From NCBI GenBank assembly GCA_963676075.2, contig CAXXNZ010000024.1, positions 84,106 to 148,105 of the forward strand: DNA of 64,000 nt, given 5' to 3'. Below are positions 41,112 to 48,816 of this stretch, in pieces; within the stretch, counting starts at the first letter, position 1, and each line of letters opens with the position of its first letter. The notes beneath the pieces are model-generated. The model saw only the letters and a list, made by a program, of their open reading frames with translations, did no database searches and was not told the origin of the DNA. The DNA comes from JAHJQZ01 sp963676075 (lineage in GTDB: Bacteria > Pseudomonadota > Alphaproteobacteria > Rhizobiales > Devosiaceae). The translations under genes and the position numbers were made by a program.

Positions 41112-42713
41112 GATGAAATCGCCGCGCTGGCCTTTATATTTCTTCTGCGGCGCGGTCGTGGGTAGATTTTTTCCGAGAAAATCCGCAAACGATGTCGCCC
41201 CTTCAAGAACACAAGAATAGTCCATGAAAGCTCGTTTTTGCAGGAGCTCTCGAGCAAGACTGGAAGAGTAGCCAAGCCTTTCCTGCATATTCATAAGATT
41301 GAATAGAATGATCGACTGATGGTAGGCATATCGGCGATCCATATTGGCCCGATCCATTCGGTTGACCAGGCGGTCCAAATCCTCCGCTGAAATACTGTCC
41401 CCCATCATGAATTGGCATAGAAGGCGGTTTGTATCCAGTCCAAGCCGCTGAATAGGCACTGCATTGAAATTGCGTGACTTTTCATAGAACTCAAGCGCTT
41501 GATCAAATCGAGAGTCCAACATGGCTCCAACGCCGGCATTGTTCAGAAGCCGCATCATGGAAAACATGGTCGGGCACTTGTCCAATGCTTCGTCTATCAG
41601 CTCGCTAAATTGATCCGTGGTTCGCCCTTCCTGATGCATAACGTTGAGAAGCGCATTATTCTTGCAATAGATCGCCATTGGTTCTTGATTGGCGCGCCTG
41701 AAAATCATTTCGGCTTCTTCAAGGCTGTGACGTGAAAACTCCGAATACCCTGCAGATAGATTGATTAATCTTAGGCAATGAGCCCTCAAAATGGGCGATT
41801 CGATTGCGGACGATAAGGTAATGGCTTCATCCAGCCGATGGGGTTTGTCCTCGTTGAGAAACAGATCCCAAAGAATGAACAGAATGCGCAATCCACGCAC
41901 CGAGTTGCACTGCTCGCCAGATAGTCGTGTCTCGTCCATTTGATCCAGCAAATGCAAGGCCTCGCTGGTAAGGTCAGCAGAAGCAAATTTGTTATATTCG
42001 AAATTGATGGATCGAATGACGGCATAGGCAGCCGACAGTTTCTGGGAAACTTCTTCAAAATCGTTGCCGGAAATGTTCTGCAGCGAAAAATTCGAGTTTG
42101 CTACTGACAAAGTATTGTTCGCAATAAGCCCTTTGACCATGTCTGATAGGCTCATGGGAACCTGCACTGCGTGAGAGGACCAGAATTGCGATGTAGACCC
42201 ATAAGTTTCGTGGAACACAAATTTCTCTTTATAGGGGCTTAGCTTGGTCTGGAGCTGCCCCATTTCTTTGTCTGCAGCGATTACGAATGTTGGCATTTGA
42301 TCCGGTTCAGCAGAGGAATAGTAGGATAAGAGCCTGCCAAAGCCTTCTGAATCAATGCTGTTTTCGAAGACGAATATGGCCTCGTGCTTGGCGCTAGCTA
42401 CGGCAGCCTCTTTATCGACATTGGCCAAATTCCCCATACCGAACTCTGCATCACCGATTTTAACTGTTGGGGCGCTTGCAACGGCCCGCGCCACTCCTCC
42501 AGCCTTGGCCAGTGGATTTGCAACCCACTTCTTGTAACGGCGACTTTCAATCTCGGTATTCAACTCCTGGGCATTGAGGATAACGCGATGCTTGTAGGAA
42601 GCATCATCCATGACCTTCGCGCGCAACAACATGGCAGACGTATAATTAGTTACGTGAACAACCCGCTCTCCCGGTCGTTGACCAACAGCATTCACTAGAT
42701 TTTCAAGCTGCAT
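41067..42713 (-). CDS. Unrecognised 548-residue protein, helical-repeat-like
   Basis: Start taken as ATG 42713 (MQLENLVNAVGQRPGER); the frame is also open upstream through the right inverted repeat. Residues 1-200 look like an alpha/beta domain (VVHVTNYTSAMLLRAKV, AIFVFENSIDSEGFGRLL, MPTFVIAADKEMGQL). Residues 200-530 are alpha-helical and TPR-like (SALEHLLDQMDE-type helices, RFDQALEFYEKSRNF). No nuclease, kinase or P-loop motif is visible. It shares the cassette with the ATP-grasp gene in convergent orientation. The repeat lies eight bases before its start, so it would replace the ATP-grasp gene behind the recombinase if the cassette inverted. Confidence 0.7.
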   Translation of the reverse strand: MQLENLVNAVGQRPGERVVHVTNYTSAMLLRAKVMDDASYKHRVILNAQELNTEIESRRYKKWVANPLAKAGGVARAVASAPTVKIGDAEFGMGNLANVDKEAAVASAKHEAIFVFENSIDSEGFGRLLSYYSSAEPDQMPTFVIAADKEMGQLQTKLSPYKEKFVFHETYGSTSQFWSSHAVQVPMSLSDMVKGLIANNTLSVANSNFSLQNISGNDFEEVSQKLSAAYAVIRSINFEYNKFASADLTSEALHLLDQMDETRLSGEQCNSVRGLRILFILWDLFLNEDKPHRLDEAITLSSAIESPILRAHCLRLINLSAGYSEFSRHSLEEAEMIFRRANQEPMAIYCKNNALLNVMHQEGRTTDQFSELIDEALDKCPTMFSMMRLLNNAGVGAMLDSRFDQALEFYEKSRNFNAVPIQRLGLDTNRLLCQFMMGDSISAEDLDRLVNRMDRANMDRRYAYHQSIILFNLMNMQERLGYSSSLARELLQKRAFMDYSCVLEGATSFADFLGKNLPTTAPQKKYKGQRGDFILRTDLVPIIHFGWS

Positions 42714-42720
42714 TACGCAC

Positions 42721-42742
42721 CATAATTCCAAGTTATGTGAAC
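42721..42742 (-). repeat. Right 22-bp inverted repeat with dif-like core
   Basis: Exact reverse complement of 39989-40010. Identity ends at the repeat edges on both sides. It sits just upstream of the 548-residue gene, in the same relation that the left copy has to the ATP-grasp gene. Confidence 0.85.
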
Positions 42743-42944
42743 AAATGAATGGTGAGAGCTTAGCGCCAGAAATATCGATTGCATACAGCCCCGGCAGCAC
42801 AAATAGTCGCGCCTTTTGCCCTCAAATTTGCTCGAATCTAGTGCCAAAAGGGATAGCGCCGCTTGGGAGAGGAAGGTTAACAGTCGCTTGAGACGGATTT
42901 ACCGTGCTTGAGGCCTCGCGTGTAGTTCGCATTCACTACCTCGC

Positions 42945-43139
42945 TCAGCTCGCGGTTTCGGTGTTCCGTAAGGCCACGCCATCCCTCACCTCCCACAGAT
43001 GATAACCCTCAGGCGCCTGGTTAATCCGGCGTCCGAACAGGGCCCCCCCGTAAACGGCCTCTCGAAGACAGTGGGATAGCGAGCGGTCGAGTTTGAGACG
43101 AAACGTGGATGATCCATATTGCAGAGTGGTTGCCGTCAT
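42945..43139 (-). CDS. Small hypothetical protein
   Basis: 64 residues: MTATTLQYGSSTFRLKLDRS..., with a coherent mix of beta-like and helical segments and HLWEVRDGVALRN near the end. Only a weak AGGCGAC-type ribosome binding site is seen. It stands alone between the inverted-repeat cassette and the 247-residue gene. I do not recognise it. Confidence 0.45.
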   Translation of the reverse strand: MTATTLQYGSSTFRLKLDRSLSHCLREAVYGGALFGRRINQAPEGYHLWEVRDGVALRNTETAS

Positions 43140-43195
43140 TGGTTTGGTGCGTCGCCTGCCAGCTTGATCAACCCATGGCCTTTTGCCGTATTTCT

Positions 43196-43225
43196 TTGCA
43201 ATTTGCGGATGTATAGTGGTATAAT
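43196..43225 (+). promoter_or_regulatory. Sigma-70-type promoter
   Basis: TTGCAA (43196-43201), 18-bp spacer, TATAAT (43220-43225): a near-consensus promoter directly upstream of the 43266 gene. Transcription would start near 43232, leaving a short leader. Confidence 0.6.
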
Positions 43226-43265
43226 TAAGTCATAGTTCGTGCATATAGAGAATACTTGTGTTTGT

Positions 43266-44006
43266 ATGGAAAATAAATTTGAGGTATATAGTAGAGCATC
43301 GACCGATGCGGATGATCTGAGACGAAAGATCGATTTCGACGATCTTCAGCGCGAGATCGCCGGTATCGATGTCGGTCGCATTCCACGGTTTTTGAGTTTG
43401 GAGGCGCGAGAGGCGATCCGTGAGGCCAAAGGTGGTGGAGATGGCAAATCGCGTTCCCGGCTGTCCACGCTTGATTTGATGCTACTAAGCGATCCTGACT
43501 ATTTGCGGCTCTATGATGAAGCGCGCGACGCTCTTGGCGATGCGGAGCAAGCAACGGAGCGCGCATTGGAAAAGGCCTTGTCAGAGGCTGAGACAGCGCA
43601 AGACGCTTTGGATGAAACCCTCGATGTAGCGATGAAGCTGCCCGATGGGACACAGGTCTTCATGGATTCCAAGGGTATTGTGCGGGATGAGGACGGCAAT
43701 GCCGTCGATATAGCTCTTGCGGCCACGCTTGAATGGCGAGGGTACGAGCCAAGCTATGAAACCTATGCCGAACAGAGGGGCGAACGCGATGAAGCAAATG
43801 CCACTGTTCAGCGTATTCGTGGCGACCAGCTTGAACTCGGCGAAATTCGTGAAGAGCTAACCGATGAAAACGACCCGCCGTCAAAGGATCGGGTACAGGA
43901 GCTGGCAGATCGAGCCGACGAGATTAAAGCTCAGTATGAAGAAGCCGCGCCGGTCCAAGAGCACATTCCCGACCAGCCGCTTATTGCCGCAAAGCCCGAT
44001 CTCTAG
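43266..44006 (+). CDS. Acidic coiled-coil hypothetical protein
   Basis: 246 residues from ATG 43266 (a GTG at 43239 would add nine). Very rich in Glu, Asp, Ala and Lys; long helices with coiled-coil character at about 75-120 (YDEARDALGDAEQATERAL...) and 170-225 (QRGERDEANATVQRIRGDQL...). A short beta-like segment (DGTQVFMDSKGIVRDEDGN) separates them. Proteins of this look are common on alphaproteobacterial plasmids and islands; the role is unknown. Its end overlaps by four bases the end of the convergent exported-protein gene. Confidence 0.7.
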   Translation: MENKFEVYSRASTDADDLRRKIDFDDLQREIAGIDVGRIPRFLSLEAREAIREAKGGGDGKSRSRLSTLDLMLLSDPDYLRLYDEARDALGDAEQATERALEKALSEAETAQDALDETLDVAMKLPDGTQVFMDSKGIVRDEDGNAVDIALAATLEWRGYEPSYETYAEQRGERDEANATVQRIRGDQLELGEIREELTDENDPPSKDRVQELADRADEIKAQYEEAAPVQEHIPDQPLIAAKPDL

Positions 44007-44350
44007 GGCTTGGTGTATTTGAACGTCCCGCACTGCTTTTCGACAACAGCCATGATGATCCCGACCGGATGATAGTCGGGATATTTTCCCATCACTTCAT
44101 AGATGAACTGCTCTTTGCCGCGCCGATCCGATGCATACCACGCGCTAATGCACTCAGCTTGGCTTTGATCGTTTTCAACGGCGATCATGTTCATTGTCAT
44201 GAGTGAGGTCTGGATATAGGCGCGCTTGCTTTGCTCTTCCCAACCCAGGAAGCTCTTGGCGCTCAACCCCTCTTGCGCATGCGCCTGCATGCTAAACCCA
44301 AGAAAAAGCACCAGAAAACTTGCAGCGAACCCGTGTTTTGTGCCGAACAT
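44003..44350 (-). CDS. Small exported protein, Rap1a/Tai-like
   Basis: 115 residues with a clear signal peptide (residues 1-25, FLVLFLGFSMQAHA). The mature 90 residues have two cysteines (QAECIS and KQCGTF) likely to pair. The pattern FLGWEEQSKRAYIQTSLMTMN...C...YP...V...C is reminiscent of the Rap1a/Tai family of periplasmic immunity-like proteins, but the match is from memory and weak. It is a single gene in the mobile island. Confidence 0.6.
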   Translation of the reverse strand: MFGTKHGFAASFLVLFLGFSMQAHAQEGLSAKSFLGWEEQSKRAYIQTSLMTMNMIAVENDQSQAECISAWYASDRRGKEQFIYEVMGKYPDYHPVGIIMAVVEKQCGTFKYTKP

Positions 44351-44510
44351 AAATCATGGATTCTGATAGTCTAAAAATAGCTCCAAAATCGGATTTTAGC
44401 AAAACAGAGACGCCAGCATTTCCGCGCCTTTGCGGCACTGGTCTTCGGCGCTCTGCACGTTGTTCCGGCTTTCTCAAAAAGGATCGTTTTTGTGAAGCGG
44501 AGATACGCGC

Positions 44511-45107
44511 ATGAACACAAGCGAAAGTGGCTCTGGTCGCCGGATTGGCTACGCTCGTGTCAGCACGAAAGATCAGCGGCTTGCCTTGCAGCTTGATGCT
44601 CTGAACCAAGCTGGCTGCGCGCCGATTTTCAAGGATCACGGCGTTTCTGGAGCACAGGGAAGCCGCCCCGGTCTCGACGCCATGCTGAGCAGCGTTGTCG
44701 CTGGTGATACGGTCGTCGTTTACAAGCTCGACCGGCTGGGACGCTCGGTGCTGCATCTCTCCGACTTGTTGGTGCGGTTCCAGGAGGACGGCATCCACTT
44801 CATGTCACTTTCCGAAGGGATCAACACCGCGACGCCAGGAGGCAAGCTGGTGTTCCACCTTTTCAGTGCCTTTGCCGAGTTCCAACGGGACATCATTCTT
44901 GAGAACACGCTTTGCGGTTTGGCGGCGGCCAGAAAGCGGGGGCGTCGATTGGGGCGTCCACGACTTCTTGATCGGCAAACCATTGTCCAGGCCAATCGCC
45001 TCATCGCGTCTGGCGAACGACGCGAAGACGTGGCCGGATTGTTCGGCGTTTCGCGCATGACGCTGGATCGCTCCATCCGGCGCATGGAAACGGATCGCGC
45101 AGCTTGA
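44511..45107 (+). CDS. Serine resolvase/invertase
   Basis: 198 residues. Resolvase catalytic domain at 10-150 with the nucleophile S18 in RIGYARVSTKDQ, the DTVVVYKLDRLGRSVLHL motif and the ISL-type helix AEFQRDIILENTLCGLAAARKRG. The C-terminal helix-turn-helix is at about 155-195 (RQTIVQANRLIASGERREDVAGLFGVSRMTL). Size and layout are those of Tn3-type TnpR or plasmid multimer resolvases. No transposase is nearby, so resolution of multimers or cointegrates of the element is likely. Confidence 0.92.
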   Translation: MNTSESGSGRRIGYARVSTKDQRLALQLDALNQAGCAPIFKDHGVSGAQGSRPGLDAMLSSVVAGDTVVVYKLDRLGRSVLHLSDLLVRFQEDGIHFMSLSEGINTATPGGKLVFHLFSAFAEFQRDIILENTLCGLAAARKRGRRLGRPRLLDRQTIVQANRLIASGERREDVAGLFGVSRMTLDRSIRRMETDRAA

Positions 45108-45127
45108 GGGCAAAGATCAAAAGAAAG

Positions 45128-45152
45128 AGGAGCGCCGGATGACGCTCCTTTT
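45128..45152. terminator. Terminator between convergent genes
   Basis: AGGAGCG, 8-base loop, CGCTCCT followed by TTTTCG, 20 bases after the resolvase stop. The minus-strand side is followed by a T-rich stretch too, so it can serve the convergent gene at 45156. Confidence 0.65.
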
Positions 45153-45155
45153 CGT

Positions 45156-45374
45156 TTAGTCCTGTTTCGGATCGTCCATTGGCTGGCGCATGACGATGCG
45201 GCCATTGATGGGGACGACTTCGAGTTGAAGGGTAAATCCCTTGTCGTCCTTATGCTTCCAGGCGGCACCAACTTTGTTCCAGAACGATTTCTCGCCTTTG
45301 TCGATGACGTGCCAGGCCAGAAAGTCCGGGGCGTTGGTGTGCTGGTTGGTTTGGTTTTCATTTTGATGGGCCAT
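45156..45374 (-). CDS. Small conserved plasmid/island protein
   Basis: 72 residues from ATG 45374 with an excellent ribosome binding site (AAAGGAGGAAATC). After a polar Asn/Gln-rich start, residues 18-60 (LAWHVIDKGEKSFWNKVGAAWKHKD) form a compact basic beta-type domain. I remember this kind of protein as frequent next to ArdC and single-strand-binding genes on alphaproteobacterial plasmids; the function is unknown. Confidence 0.7.
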   Translation of the reverse strand: MAHQNENQTNQHTNAPDFLAWHVIDKGEKSFWNKVGAAWKHKDDKGFTLQLEVVPINGRIVMRQPMDDPKQD

Positions 45375-45805
45375 GATTTCCTCCTTTGGCTCGGGTTTGG
45401 CTCGTTACGCCGTTCCGATAGACCGGACGGAGAAGGCCTGCGGTCCTATCCAACACGGGTGCGCGATCAGCGAACGGGCGCGGGCAGGAAATTGACGGCG
45501 GGTCACGTTCGGTCAGGACGATTTGCGTCAAGACGAGCTTTCCGAGGTCATAGGCGGATCACTGGTCATCCTTTTGGCGCCAACCCAATCCTTTTGCAGA
45601 TAACGCACCGTTTCGGTGCCCGGCTGCACGGGTCGATGGCATGTCGGTTCTGGCATGGGCTGCCCGGCAGCACACAAGGAAGGCTTGGCCTTCCTGCTTC
45701 ACTTGAGCGTTGCGCCCCTTTGGGTGTGTGAGCGGTCCTCCCAAGCGCCTCCCGATGCGCAAGACGACCCGGATAGGCCGGGTCCAAAGCGAAACGGAGG
45801 TTATC
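45375..45805. other. 430 bp without a supportable gene
   Basis: Open frames on both strands lack start signals and conserved content. The promoter for the 64-residue gene is expected at the right end. Confidence 0.4.
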
Positions 45806-46000
45806 ATGACTAAATTGATTGGGATCGCGGCGCTAAGAAGACTGCGCGATCAAGAACTCTATGGACTACAAAAGTTGCTTTTCCGGGCTCTGACCTGCCC
45901 GAAAACGGACCCGGCGGAATTTCCCGCGATCCGCGCGATGCTCACCGCAATCGAAACAGAACTGCATCGCCGCCACTGCCACCCGGCTCCTTCTCCATAG
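45806..46000 (+). CDS. Small hypothetical protein
   Basis: 64 residues from ATG 45806 (CGGAGG nine bases upstream): MTKLIGIAALRRLRDQELYG..., two amphipathic helices and a His/Pro-rich end. It lies convergent to ArdC, 47 bp from its stop. No function can be given; it looks like a small regulator or accessory protein of the island. Confidence 0.6.
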   Translation: MTKLIGIAALRRLRDQELYGLQKLLFRALTCPKTDPAEFPAIRAMLTAIETELHRRHCHPAPSP

Positions 46001-46047
46001 GCGAAGGAAGCCAATCACCATAAATGCCAATCCTGGCCGAGGAGCTG

Positions 46048-46953
46048 TCACGCAGTGACAGCTCCCTCTTCCATGTCGGGCTCCGTCTGCAAGCCATGCA
46101 GGAAATCCGCCGCCCGCTGGGCATGCGCAGCAGCCAAAAAGATCGCTCGCTTGTCCTCCTTGAGGACCTTTAGCCAGCTCTGGATATAGGCGGCGTGGTC
46201 GGTACCCGGCTCCGGCGTCAGGGCGAGATCGGCACAAAGGAAAGCCGCGCCAAGCTCGGCAACCAGTTCCTCGCGGGCATAACCTTCATCGCCCCAGCGC
46301 TTGCGTCCGAACTCGCGGTCAAGGCGGCTCTTATGCTTGGTCCAGTGGGTTAGTTCGTGTGCCAAGGTTGCATAGTAGTTTTCTGGGCTATTGAAGCTCT
46401 CGAAGTGCGGCAACTGCACATGATCGCTGCCGCCGGAATAGTAGGCCCGATTGCCGCCGTGGCGGATGTCCGCGCCAGTCGCGGCAAAGAAGCTCTCAGC
46501 GTGCTCGATCCGCTGCGCCGGATCAATCACCGGTTCGGGCTTTGAATAGTAGCGCTCGGGAAGTCCATCGATCTGCTCGACGTTGAAGACCGTATAGCCC
46601 TTCAAAAACGGAATTACCCTTTCTTCCTCGCTGCCGTCTTCCTGTTCGTCGGTCTTGGTGATGGTGCTGGTGTAGACAACGAGACTGCCGTGCTCGCCCT
46701 TACGGACATGTGCGCCGAATTCCTCGGCCTGCTTGAAGGTCATCCAATAGGGTGAGAAATACCCCGCTTCGATCGCCGCGCCCCAGAGCATCAGAATATT
46801 GATGCCTCTATACGCCACACCGTTATGACGTAGTGGTTTGATAATTCGTCCGTCCATATTTTCGGCGGACCAGGGCTTGAGCCAAGTGAGCTCGCCCTGC
46901 TCCAGGTCGGCAATGATCTTGTCGGTGACTTGCTTATAAAGATCTTGTTTCAT
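46048..46953 (-). CDS. ardC: ArdC-type antirestriction protein
   Basis: 301 residues. N-terminal ArdC single-strand-DNA-binding domain (about 5-125; TWLKPWSAENMDGR, YRGINILMLWGAA, MTFKQAEEFGAHVRKGE) and C-terminal zincin-like metallopeptidase domain with HELTHW (H199, E200, H203) and the downstream acidic region EELVAELGAAFLC. ArdC proteins protect incoming conjugative DNA against restriction. The gene fits a transferable island and the neighbouring mobilisation genes. Confidence 0.92.
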   Translation of the reverse strand: MKQDLYKQVTDKIIADLEQGELTWLKPWSAENMDGRIIKPLRHNGVAYRGINILMLWGAAIEAGYFSPYWMTFKQAEEFGAHVRKGEHGSLVVYTSTITKTDEQEDGSEEERVIPFLKGYTVFNVEQIDGLPERYYSKPEPVIDPAQRIEHAESFFAATGADIRHGGNRAYYSGGSDHVQLPHFESFNSPENYYATLAHELTHWTKHKSRLDREFGRKRWGDEGYAREELVAELGAAFLCADLALTPEPGTDHAAYIQSWLKVLKEDKRAIFLAAAHAQRAADFLHGLQTEPDMEEGAVTA

Positions 46954-47325
46954 TGGTCTTTTCTCCTAATCAAAAAGCGGTTGCGCATGCAACCGGACTA
47001 GGCCCGCGCCAATGAGCGGGGGGATGACGTCAAGACCGCAGACAGCGGCGGGGGATCACCCATCCTGCACAAACGAAGAGCGGAAGGACGGGGAGACCGC
47101 TGGAAGCGCCCGGAGCCAAACGGAGGGCTTGGTCTTGACGGAGGACGGGGCCGCAGGCCCCAAAACAAGGAAAGATTCAGCCCGTCAGGGCTGGCCGACA
47201 ACTACGTGCAAGGGATGGAAGCCGGACGGCCGAGACTTAGGGCTCGGTTCACGACAGCCCGGCCCCGCGTCTGCGGATGTGGCTTTGTTTTGCTTGATGG
47301 CTGCACAACCAGATAGAATAGACGT
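46954..47325. other. 370 bp without a supportable gene
   Basis: G-rich on the plus strand with a small hairpin (GGGGCC-GCA-GGCCCC at 47147-47161) that has no T-run. It must contain the promoters of the divergent ArdC and PIN-domain genes. Confidence 0.4.
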
Positions 47326-48717
47326 ATGGGATTGGGATTCGACCACACTAAGTACAAGACGATTTTGTTCCTCGACACCAATGCGGTGCTTGAGACAAAG
47401 CCACTGGATCAGCTGCCATGGACCGAGATTGATCCTGACGGCCCAGTTTTGCTGTTGTTCGTTCCCCAGGTTTTGAGAGAAATCGACCGACTTAAAAGGG
47501 ATGGTCGCGTAGCCAAAAGGGCACGCTCATTCAACCGGCTGATCAAACCTGCCGCAACGAACGGCCATCCTGTTACCTTGTGTGGCGATATTCCACGCGT
47601 AGACCTGTTCATGGCACAAACAGGCAAAATCGACTGGGCGCAGCTGGATGACCTCGACCCGGATGAACCGGATGCAAAGGTCGTAGCTCAGGTTATTCAC
47701 GCCATAGGCGTTCCAAACGAGAAGAAGCTATTTCTTGCTTATGACATAAATCCGGTGGGCATGGCGTCACGACACGACATCAAGGTCAAAAGCCTCGCGG
47801 AGCACTGGCTTTTGGAGCCGGAACCAAGCCCTCAGGAAAAAGAACTGAAAAAGGCGCGACAGAGAATTGCTTTGTTGGAAACAAACCAGCCTGAAATGCG
47901 TGCATCGCTTGCGTTTGAGGTATCGGAACCGCTAATGCTTTATCGTGTGGTGACGCTCAACACCCACGAACAAGAGATCCTTTTTGACCATATTTACCAA
48001 GTCCATCCAAAACGTCAGCAGGAGCGAAGCCTTTACTATAGCGCCTACGACCATGACAGTGGATATGATGACCGATACGCCGCTTATAGGGACGAGCGCC
48101 TTCCTGCCTACACCGCCGGTGTTCATAAAATTCTCGAAGACTATTATTCGCAGATCCCGTTTAGGCTTACTGTGTCCAATGACGGACACATTCAGGCAGA
48201 GAACCTGATCGTCAAACTCACTGCAAAAGACGGACAGCTACGCGAGCGTTTCCGCTCTGACTATGTTTGGGGGCCGCCAGCACCAACACCCAGAACGGGC
48301 TATTTTGCGCACTTGAATGTCCCTAGGCTTGACCCAGCGGATATGATTCGACCTCCCCCTAACCGACACGAGGTCATACCAGCATATGCACTTGGAAGAA
48401 CTGCAACTGCCGAGTTTCAGTGCGGCGATTTTCGGCATGGAAGGGAATGGGTGTACGAAGGCGTCGCGCGAGTTTTCCTCGATAGTTCACAGCCTTTTGT
48501 GATCGAAATCGAGGTCACGGCAAGCAACATGCGTGGCAGCAAGAAAACCCGATCTACCGTCGATTTTGTGGTCAAAGACGCAAAGATCTCCGAGTTGGTC
48601 GATATTGTAGATCATAGGTTTGTTGTTCGGTTTCCTATGCAGAGCGGTTATGAAAAGGCCGTTCGGAATGAACATTGGGACTGGTTCGAAACGCTTAGCC
48701 ATGAGGACGATGATTAG
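47326..48717 (+). CDS. Large PIN-domain protein
   Basis: 463 residues. N-terminal PIN-like nuclease domain (about 10-155): the first acid is D17 in ILFLDTNAVLE, further acids are in VLREIDRLKRD and PDEPDAKVVAQV, and the last motif is YDINPVGMASRH. The remaining 300 residues have no match I can name; they contain a charged linker (PSPQEKELKKARQRIALLE) and a beta-rich region (RVFLDSSQPFVIEIEVTAS). Stand-alone toxin PINs are about 130 residues with an antitoxin; this is larger and single. Next to Fic and an OLD/helicase pair it is probably a defence nuclease, by inference. Confidence 0.75.
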   Translation: MGLGFDHTKYKTILFLDTNAVLETKPLDQLPWTEIDPDGPVLLLFVPQVLREIDRLKRDGRVAKRARSFNRLIKPAATNGHPVTLCGDIPRVDLFMAQTGKIDWAQLDDLDPDEPDAKVVAQVIHAIGVPNEKKLFLAYDINPVGMASRHDIKVKSLAEHWLLEPEPSPQEKELKKARQRIALLETNQPEMRASLAFEVSEPLMLYRVVTLNTHEQEILFDHIYQVHPKRQQERSLYYSAYDHDSGYDDRYAAYRDERLPAYTAGVHKILEDYYSQIPFRLTVSNDGHIQAENLIVKLTAKDGQLRERFRSDYVWGPPAPTPRTGYFAHLNVPRLDPADMIRPPPNRHEVIPAYALGRTATAEFQCGDFRHGREWVYEGVARVFLDSSQPFVIEIEVTASNMRGSKKTRSTVDFVVKDAKISELVDIVDHRFVVRFPMQSGYEKAVRNEHWDWFETLSHEDDD

Positions 48718-48758
48718 GCTTTTGCCTAGGTCCCAACTTCCATGAGCCATAGAATTCC

Positions 48759-48816
48759 TTGCTATAACTCACAAAATAAGAGATAATGAGTTATAGAAAG
48801 GTGCCCCTATAACTCA
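48759..48816 (+). promoter_or_regulatory. Promoter of the Fic gene with three operator-like copies
   Basis: TTGCTA (48759-48764), 17 bp, GATAAT (48782-48787). TATAACTCA occurs at 48763-48771, inverted as TGAGTTATA at 48787-48795, and again at 48808-48816 ending on the A of the start codon. The copies overlap the -35 box, the -10 box and the ribosome-binding/start region. This fits repression by the gene's own C-terminal winged helix. Confidence 0.6.

Noticed and set aside
44511..45107. Serine resolvase as the enzyme acting on the 22-bp inverted repeats
   Set aside because: The repeats have a Xer/dif-like core and adjoin a tyrosine recombinase gene; the serine resolvase is 1.8 kb away and no resolvase-type site was seen in the repeats.
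47147..47161. GGGGCC-GCA-GGCCCC hairpin as a terminator
   Set aside because: No T-run follows on either strand, and it lies upstream of the PIN-domain gene rather than after a gene.
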